A stretch of DNA of 64,000 nucleotides from Bradyrhizobium sp. Rc3b (GTDB lineage Bacteria; Pseudomonadota; Alphaproteobacteria; Rhizobiales; Xanthobacteraceae): contig NZ_FOUS01000013.1 of NCBI RefSeq assembly GCF_900114915.1, positions 211,919 to 275,918 of the forward strand, given 5' to 3'. Under the pieces are notes generated by a model, which had not been told where the DNA came from, ran no database searches, and worked only from the letters and a program-made list of their open reading frames with translations. The translations under genes and the position numbers were made by a program. Position 1 is the first letter of the stretch, and the number at the start of each line of letters is the position of its first letter. This document shows positions 24,717 through 31,900 of this stretch, piece after piece.

Positions 24717-27700
24717 TTGCAGGCGTGGTTCGTTCTTGCGGTCGCTGCCGGCTATGTGACCACGCTGTTCCTGGTGGCCTGGTGGGGCGACCGGCGAAGC
24801 GCCGGCGGGCCGCTGGTGTCGCCAAACTCCTGGGCGGCCGCGATCAGCTATTGCCTGACGCTTGCGGTCTACAACACCTCGTGGAGCTTCTACGGCTCGG
24901 TCGGACGGGCCGCCACCAGCGGGCTGGACTTCGCCACGATCTATATCGGTCCGACCCTGGTGCTGCTGTTCGGCCAGCGGCTCCTGTCCAAGGTGATTGC
25001 GATCGCCAAGGCACAGAACGTCACCTCGATCGCGGACTTCATCGCCGCGCGCTACGGCAAGAGCCAGGTGCTTGCGGCCTTCGTGACGCTCGCATCGCTG
25101 CTCGGCGTGCTTCCCTATATCGCGCTCCAGCTCAAGGCCGTCGGCAAGAGTTTTGATTATCTGATCCTCCAGCCCGAGCGGGCCGGCGGCGAGGCGCTGC
25201 GGTTCTGGCAAGACTCGGCGTTTGGCGTCGCTGCATCGATGGCGCTGTTCGCGACCGTGTTCGGTGTCCGGCACGTCCATGCCAGTGAGCATCATCGCGG
25301 CCTGATGCTCGCGATCGCCTTCGAGAGCGTCGTCAAGCTGCTCGCATTCCTGATCGTCGCGCTGTTCGTGCTGTTCGGACCCTCCGGCGGGCCGGCCGCT
25401 CTGCTGTCGCAGTTTCAATCGGATCCGCAACTGGGCGGCATCCTGAGCTTCGACCCGGCGCAGCCGGTGTGGCCTGCAACGATCATCATCTCGGCGATTG
25501 CTTTCCTCTGCCTGCCGCAGGCCTTCCATGTCGCCATCGTCGAGAATGAGAGCCCAAGCTATACGCGCACCGCGGCCTGGCTCTATCCGGCTTATCTTGC
25601 GCTGTTCAGCCTCTTGATCCTGCCGATCGCTGCGGCCGGGCTCACCCGCTTCGGCGGGATGATGGACCCCGACACCTACGTCATCTCGCTGCCGATCGCA
25701 GCCGATGCGGGCACCATCAGCCTGATCGCGTTTCTGGGCGGGCTGTCGGCCGCCACCGGCATGGTTATCATGACATCCGTTGCGCTCAGCACCATGCTCT
25801 GCAACGACGTCATCATGCCGCTGCTGCTGCGCTCGCGCGTCTTCGGCCTGCACGCACAGAGCCGGCCGATGACGTCGGTGCTGGTGACGGTGCGCCGGCT
25901 CTCGATCCTCAGCATCCTGCTGCTCGCCTATCTGATGCACCGCCTCGTCAACCAGTCCTATCCGCTCACCGTGATCGGCCTGTTGTCGTTCGTCGCGGTC
26001 GCACAATTCGGTCCGGCGTTCGTCGGCGGGCTGTTCTGGCCGCGGGCCAACAAGGCCGGCGCCTCGCTCGGGATCGCGGTCGGCTTCTTCGTCTGGGCCT
26101 ACACGCTGCTGCTGCCCTCGGCCGCGCCGCTCTGGCCGGGGATCGAGGAGATCGTTCGCCAAGGTCCCTGGCAACTCGCCTGGCTCAAGCCGAATGCGCT
26201 GCTGGGCCTCGAAGGGATCGATCCGATCTCGCACGCCACGCTGTGGAGCCTTGGCGCCAATCTCGTCTGCTTCCTGATGGTCTCGGCGCTGGGCCGGCAA
26301 TCGACAGTCGAGCGTAATCAGGCGGCCGCGTTCGCCGACGGCGTCGTCCGCGAATCCATCCCCAAGCTGTCGTCGCGCGTGGTGGTGCGGCTCGATGATC
26401 TCCGCGCGCTGGCGCTGCGTTTCGTCGGCGCCGAGCGCGGCGCGGCGGCCTTCGACGCTTATCTGGCGGCCCGCATCGCAGGGACGGGGCCGCGTCTCGA
26501 TCCGTCGGGACTGGTCGATCTCGACTCGATTCGGTTTACCGAGAATTTGCTGGCCGGCGCGATCGGCGCGGCATCGGCGCGCGTCGTGATCGCGGCGTCG
26601 CTGGAAGGCCACTCGCTGTCGCGGCGGGAGGCGATGGCGATGCTCGACGAGGCCTCGGAAGCGCTGCGCTTCAACCGCAGCCTGTTGCAGTCTACGCTCG
26701 AAAGCGTACCGCAGGGCATCTGCGCCTTCGACGCCGATTTCAACATCACAGCCTGGAACGGTCGGTTCATCGCGCTGCTCGATCTGCCGCCGGACTTCGT
26801 GCGCGTGGGGCTTCCGCTGGTGGATCTCATCGCCTTCAATGTCGAGCGCGGCGAATATGCCGCATCCGAATTCGCCGCGCTTCTGGTCAACCGTGACGTC
26901 GCCACGCAGCGCTGGCCTTATCTCTACGAGCGCAAGCGGCCGGACGGCACGGTGCTGGAGATCGTCTACGACCGCGTCGCCGAGGGTGGCTACGTCTCGA
27001 CCTATACCGACGTCACCGAGCGTCACCGTGCCGCCGAGGCCTTGCGACGCGCCAATGAGGGGCTCGAGCTGCGCGTCCGCGAGCGCACCGAGGCGCTCGA
27101 GCAGGCGAAGGCCGAAGCCGAGCAGGCCAATCTCGGCAAGACGCGCTTTTTGGCCGCGGCCAGCCACGATTTGCTGCAGCCGCTGAATGCGGCCCGTCTG
27201 TTTCTGTCCGCGCTCGACGAGAGCCTGAGCGCTCCGTCGCGCGCTGACGACGCCGACAAGGAGCGGACCCTCGCGAGCAGCGCGGTTACGGCGCTACGAT
27301 CGACCGAGCACGTGCTCGACCGGCTGCTCGACATCTCCTCCTATGATGCCGGCGCCGTGCGCGCCGAGATATCCGACTTTCCGATCTCCGATCTCTTCGT
27401 GCAGTTGAACGTCGAATTCTCGGCGATGGCGCGCGAGCGCGGGATCGCCTTCCGCGTCGTCGATTGCGGCCTTGCGGTGCGCAGCGATCCGCATCTGCTG
27501 CGCCGGATCCTGCAGAACCTGCTGTCGAATGCGCTTCGCTACACGCCCAAGGGACGCATCCTGCTCGGCTGCCGGCGGCGCGGAGAGGCGCTGCGCATCG
27601 AGGTCTGGGACACCGGCGTCGGAATCGCGGCGGCAGACCAGAAGCGCATCTTCGAGGAGTTCCAGCGCCTCGCGCCGGGGGTGGAGAAGGGATTGGGCCT

Positions 27701-28262
27701 CGGGCTCGCCATCGTCGAGCGCGTGTCGCGGCTGCTGGACCACGCCGTCGATGTCCGGTCGCGCCCGGGACAAGGTTCGTGCTTTGCCGTCACGGTGCCG
27801 CTGGCGCACGGACCGGGCCGGCCGCTTCAGAGCAACCCTGCGATGGCCGCGCCGGCATCGGCGGAACGCGCTCTGACCATCCTGTGCCTCGACAATGACG
27901 CGACCATCCTCGACGGCCTCTCCGCGCTGCTCGGCGGCTGGGGGCATCACGTGCTGGTCGCAGCCGACGCCACCGCGGCGATGGACGCGGCCGCGACCGT
28001 CCTGCCAGACGTCGTGCTGCTCGACTACCATCTCGACGGCGGCTGCAACGGCTTGGACTTTCTCGACAATCTCAGGCAGAAGGCGGGACGCGAGGTCCGC
28101 GCGCTGGTCGTCACCGGCGATCGCAGCGAGGCGGTGCGCCAGGCGGCGAGGGCGCGCGGCTGCGAGATCCTGTCGAAGCCGGTCAAGCCGGCGGCCCTGC
28201 GGCGCTTTCTCGGCGGCGAAGCCCTGAGCCGGCAGTTCGGCACGAAACCGGAGACTCCCTGA
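24717..28262 (+). CDS. mctS: Hybrid sensor kinase with fused SSS transporter domain, PAS and receiver (MctS/CbrA-like)
   Basis: 1181 residues from a TTG start preceded by GTGAGGATGTC. Residues about 1-520 form a sodium:solute symporter-like domain with about 13 helices; about 660-770 is PAS (VPQGICAFDADFNITAWNGRF); a coiled linker follows; HisKA has AAASHDLLQPLNAARLF (His near 816); HATPase has GVGIAAAD and GLGLGLAIVERV; and a receiver domain (about 1055-1170) has VVLLDYHLDGG (Asp near 1103). The kinase may sense flux or bound substrate through the transporter domain. It directly precedes the LuxR-type regulator gene (2-base gap) and follows mctP. Confidence 0.9.
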   Translation: MQAWFVLAVAAGYVTTLFLVAWWGDRRSAGGPLVSPNSWAAAISYCLTLAVYNTSWSFYGSVGRAATSGLDFATIYIGPTLVLLFGQRLLSKVIAIAKAQNVTSIADFIAARYGKSQVLAAFVTLASLLGVLPYIALQLKAVGKSFDYLILQPERAGGEALRFWQDSAFGVAASMALFATVFGVRHVHASEHHRGLMLAIAFESVVKLLAFLIVALFVLFGPSGGPAALLSQFQSDPQLGGILSFDPAQPVWPATIIISAIAFLCLPQAFHVAIVENESPSYTRTAAWLYPAYLALFSLLILPIAAAGLTRFGGMMDPDTYVISLPIAADAGTISLIAFLGGLSAATGMVIMTSVALSTMLCNDVIMPLLLRSRVFGLHAQSRPMTSVLVTVRRLSILSILLLAYLMHRLVNQSYPLTVIGLLSFVAVAQFGPAFVGGLFWPRANKAGASLGIAVGFFVWAYTLLLPSAAPLWPGIEEIVRQGPWQLAWLKPNALLGLEGIDPISHATLWSLGANLVCFLMVSALGRQSTVERNQAAAFADGVVRESIPKLSSRVVVRLDDLRALALRFVGAERGAAAFDAYLAARIAGTGPRLDPSGLVDLDSIRFTENLLAGAIGAASARVVIAASLEGHSLSRREAMAMLDEASEALRFNRSLLQSTLESVPQGICAFDADFNITAWNGRFIALLDLPPDFVRVGLPLVDLIAFNVERGEYAASEFAALLVNRDVATQRWPYLYERKRPDGTVLEIVYDRVAEGGYVSTYTDVTERHRAAEALRRANEGLELRVRERTEALEQAKAEAEQANLGKTRFLAAASHDLLQPLNAARLFLSALDESLSAPSRADDADKERTLASSAVTALRSTEHVLDRLLDISSYDAGAVRAEISDFPISDLFVQLNVEFSAMARERGIAFRVVDCGLAVRSDPHLLRRILQNLLSNALRYTPKGRILLGCRRRGEALRIEVWDTGVGIAAADQKRIFEEFQRLAPGVEKGLGLGLAIVERVSRLLDHAVDVRSRPGQGSCFAVTVPLAHGPGRPLQSNPAMAAPASAERALTILCLDNDATILDGLSALLGGWGHHVLVAADATAAMDAAATVLPDVVLLDYHLDGGCNGLDFLDNLRQKAGREVRALVVTGDRSEAVRQAARARGCEILSKPVKPAALRRFLGGEALSRQFGTKPETP

Positions 28263-28264
28263 CG

Positions 28265-28912
28265 ATGCGCATCCTGATCGGCGACGACCACCCGCTGGTG
28301 CAGGCCGCGCTCCGCAGCGCGCTGTCGACCGTGCTGCCCGATCTCGACATCGTCGCCTGCCAGTCGCTGGACGAGGCGCTGAATGTGCTCGCGGCCCAGT
28401 CCGACGAGATCGACCTGATCCTCTGGGATCTGAGCATGCCGGGCATCCAGGGCTTTGCCGCGCTGTTCATCCTGTCGGCGCAGTTCCCGACGGTGCCGGT
28501 CGCGATCATCTCGGCCCGGCAGGACGCCGCCACCATCCGCCGCGCCATCGCCTATGGCGCATCCGGTTACATTCCGAAATCGCTCAGCCTGCCCGAGATG
28601 GCGGATGCGATCACAAAGATCCTCGCCGGCGAGATCTGGATGCCGCCAAATGTCGGTGGCCGCGGCTCGATCCAGAGCGCCGACATCGAGCTCGCCGCGC
28701 GCATGGCCACGCTCTCGGCGCAGCAGCTGCGAATTCTCGCGATGATCGTGGAAGGCAAGCTCAACAAGCAGATTGCGGGCGAGCTCGATATCGCCGAGCA
28801 GACGGTGAAGGGCCACGTCTCGACCATCCTGCGCAAGCTCGGCGTGGGGTCGCGCACCCAGGCGGCCGTGCTCGCCGAGCGGCTGTCGTTCGGTCAGCCC
28901 GCCGGCAATTGA
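28265..28912 (+). CDS. mctR: LuxR/NarL-family response regulator (MctR-like)
   Basis: 215 residues. Receiver domain with acidic pocket GDDHP (Asp7, Asp8), phosphoacceptor Asp55 in LILWDLSMPG, and Lys in GYIPKS. The C-terminal LuxR helix-turn-helix (about 145-205) has LSAQQLRILAMIVEGKLNKQIA and ELDIAEQTVKGHVSTILRKL. It begins 2 bases after the kinase stop, so it is co-expressed with its likely phosphodonor, and probably controls mctP. Confidence 0.9.
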   Translation: MRILIGDDHPLVQAALRSALSTVLPDLDIVACQSLDEALNVLAAQSDEIDLILWDLSMPGIQGFAALFILSAQFPTVPVAIISARQDAATIRRAIAYGASGYIPKSLSLPEMADAITKILAGEIWMPPNVGGRGSIQSADIELAARMATLSAQQLRILAMIVEGKLNKQIAGELDIAEQTVKGHVSTILRKLGVGSRTQAAVLAERLSFGQPAGN

Positions 28913-28931
28913 GCTTCCCAACGTTCAAACA

Positions 28932-28959
28932 AAAACGGAGGCCGAAAGGCCTCCGTTTT
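28932..28959. terminator. Bidirectional terminator
   Basis: AAAACGGAGGCC (28932-28943), loop GAAA, GGCCTCCGTTTT (28948-28959): a perfect 12-base stem with T-run or A-run on either side, serving the convergent mctR and GPR-like genes. Confidence 0.92.
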
Positions 28960-28982
28960 CTCGTTTGCGATCGGCTTGCCGA

Positions 28983-31900
28983 TTATCCCAGCCGGCCCGC
29001 CGCGTGGGCGAGCAGCGTGTACACCAGGCCCGTCTCCGAGGTCAGGTGGCTGCGCAGCTCCTGCGGGCCGCGGCCGTCGCGGGCGACCTCGTCGAGCAGG
29101 CGCTCGAACTCGGCGACATAACGGTCGACCGTGCCCTTGAAGTTGCGGTCGGCGCGGTACTTGCGGGCGACCTCGTCGAAGGCCTTCTGGCCGGCGGGCG
29201 TGTAGAGGCGCTTGGTGAAGGCCTTGTTCTCGCCGCGCTGGTAGCGGTCCCACATCTCGGCAGCGAGGTTGCGGTCCATCAGCCGGCCAATGTCGAGCGA
29301 CAGCGATTCCAGCGGATTGCTGCTTGCCTGCGGCGCCTGCGGCTGCGGCGCGGGTGCGGCGCGGCCACGCGGAGCCTCACGGCCGGTCGGGGCGCCCTGA
29401 TTGGCGTCCGTGCGGTTGAGGAGGTCCGACAGCCAACCGTCACGGCCCTGGTCGTTACCGGCGGGCGCGACCGGCGGTGCGTCGGTGCGGCGCGCGGCCG
29501 GCATGCCGAGGTCCGGCGGCGGCAGCGTGGAAGCGCTGCCGGTGTCGCGCATGCGGGTCTCGGCGCTACGTCCGCCCGCAGCCGCCATGATCGGCTCCTC
29601 CTGGCGCTGGACGGCGACGGAGGCGCGGCCCGTCGTGGTGACGTCGAGGCCGCGGCCATGCTGGGCCACGATGCGGTTGAGCTCGGCGAGGGCCTCGATC
29701 TGGTCGACGATCACCTTGCGCATCTGCGCAGTGCTCTCGGCGGCCTCCTGCGGCATCTCGAGCACGCCGCGGCGCAGCTCGTTGCGGGTGGCTTCGAGCT
29801 CGTTATGCATCTCGAAGGCCATCTGCTTCATGCTGGAGACGAGGTTGGTGAACTTCTCGGTCGACTGCTTGAACATCGTATCCGCCTCGTCCGTGGTCTG
29901 GCGGTAGATGTCGTGCATGGCCTCGATGGTCTGGCGGTGCTCTTCTTCGGAGGCCGCACGCACCGCCTCGAACTGGCGGGTGATCGCGGCGGAGCCTGCG
30001 CCGGCGGTCTCGGCGACGACGCGGGCGATGTCGCGGGCGCGCTCTTCGGCGGCCGCCAGCGATTCATCGAGCAGGCCGGTGAAGCGCGACAGGCGCTGGT
30101 CGAGATCGGCGGTACGCAGGTCGATCGTGGTGACGAGCGATTCCAGCGCCTGCTTGCGCTCGGCGAGCGAGGCCGTGGTGTTCTTGTTGCTCTGCTCGAC
30201 GACCTGCGCGGCATCGACCAAGGCCTTGCCGTGCGCGTCGAACTGGGTCGACAGCTCGCCGAGATCCTGGAGCGCCTTCGTGGTCTTGCTGTTGAAGACG
30301 TTGAGCTGCTCTTCCAGGTTCTGGGTCGCCGCGCCGTTGCGCGAGGTGACGTCGTTCATCGCCGAGACGAAGTCGGCGACGCGCGTCACCAGCGCCCGCT
30401 CGAGCGAGTTGAGGTTGTCGTGCGCACCGGTCAGCACCTCCTGAAGCAGGATGTTGCCTTCGCGCAGGCGCTCGAACAGCGCCACGGTGTCGGTACGCAG
30501 GATCTTGCTGGTCTCCTGCATCTCGGTGACGGCCGCGATCGAGACCTGGCGCGACTGGTCGATCGCCGCGCGCGAGGCCTGCTCGAGGTCCTTCAGCGAC
30601 TTGCCGACCGCGCCGGTGGCGATCTCGCTCGCCGCGTTGATGGTGCGGGCGACTTCCGAACCGTTGCCCATCATGGTCTGCGAGAAGGCCTGGCCGCGCG
30701 TCTCGATCGACTTCAGCGCGTCCGAGGTGACGCGGTCGATGTCGAGCGTGAGCTGGCTGGTCTTGGAGCCGATCGCGTCGACCAGGGCGCCGCGCTTGGC
30801 GTCGATCATGTTCGACAGGCGGTCGGCCTGCTGCTGCACGTAGGTGACGATCTCGTCGGTCTTGCCGGTCATGGCCTGGCCGAAGCTCGAGCTGGCGGCG
30901 AGCACCGAACGCTCGACGTCGGACGAGCTCGACTTGACCCGCGAGCTCGCCTCGTTGGAGGCCGATATCAGCGCGTTCTGGGCGTTGAGCGCGCTGGTCT
31001 GGATGTCGTTGGTCGCGTTCGCGGTGGCCGCGCTCAGCGTCCGCTCGATCTCGGTCGAGATCGTGCGGATCTGGCTCGCGGCGTCCGCCGAGGTCGACGT
31101 CAGCGAGGTCTGGGCCTCACGCGCGCTGTTGAGGATGGTCGAGGCGGTGTCGGCGCCGACCGCGGTCAGCGTGCGCTCGATGTCCGTGGTCAGCGACTTG
31201 ATCTGGCTGGCCGCGTCGGTCGAGGCGGAGATCAGCGAGCCCTGGGCCTCGCGCACGCCGCTGGTGAGCGCCTCGATGGTGGCGCCGCCGGCGGTCGCCA
31301 GCGCGCGCTGCATCTCGGCCGCGAGCGAACGGACCTGGCTGGTCTGCTCGGCCGAGACGGAGAGCAGGGTGCTCTGGGCGTCGCGGGCGCTGGTGGTGAT
31401 CGTCTCGGCGGTCGACTGGCCGACCTGCGAGAGCGAACGATGCACTTCGGCCGCGAGCGACTTGACCTGGCTCGCCGCATCCGAGGAGGCCGTAACCAGC
31501 GTGCTCTGGGCTTCGCGGGCGCCGCTCATGATGGTCTCGGCGGTCGAGGTGCCGGCCATCGTCAGGGAGCGCTGCACGTCCGAGGACAGCGCCTTGATCT
31601 GGTTGGCGGTCTCGGCCGAGGCCGCGATCAGCGCGCTCTGCGCATCGCGGGCGCCGGCGGTGATCGATTCCGCCGTGGTGGAGCCGGCCAGCGACAGCGA
31701 ACGCTGCACGTCGGCGGTGAGCGTCTTGACGTGGTTGGCCGCGTCCGAGGACGCCGTGACGAGGGTGGTCTGCACCTCGCGGGCGCCGGCCAGGATCGAG
31801 GCTGCGGTGGCGGAGCCTGCCGCCGACAGCGTACGCTCGACGTCGGCCGCGAGCCCCTTGATCTGGTTGGAGGCTTCGCCCGAGGCTGCGACCAGCGTCG

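Noticed and set aside
24462..27167. A 901-codon minus-strand frame opposite mctS
   Set aside because: Shadow of the transporter-kinase gene; composition is Arg/Gln/Asp repeats typical of antisense frames here.
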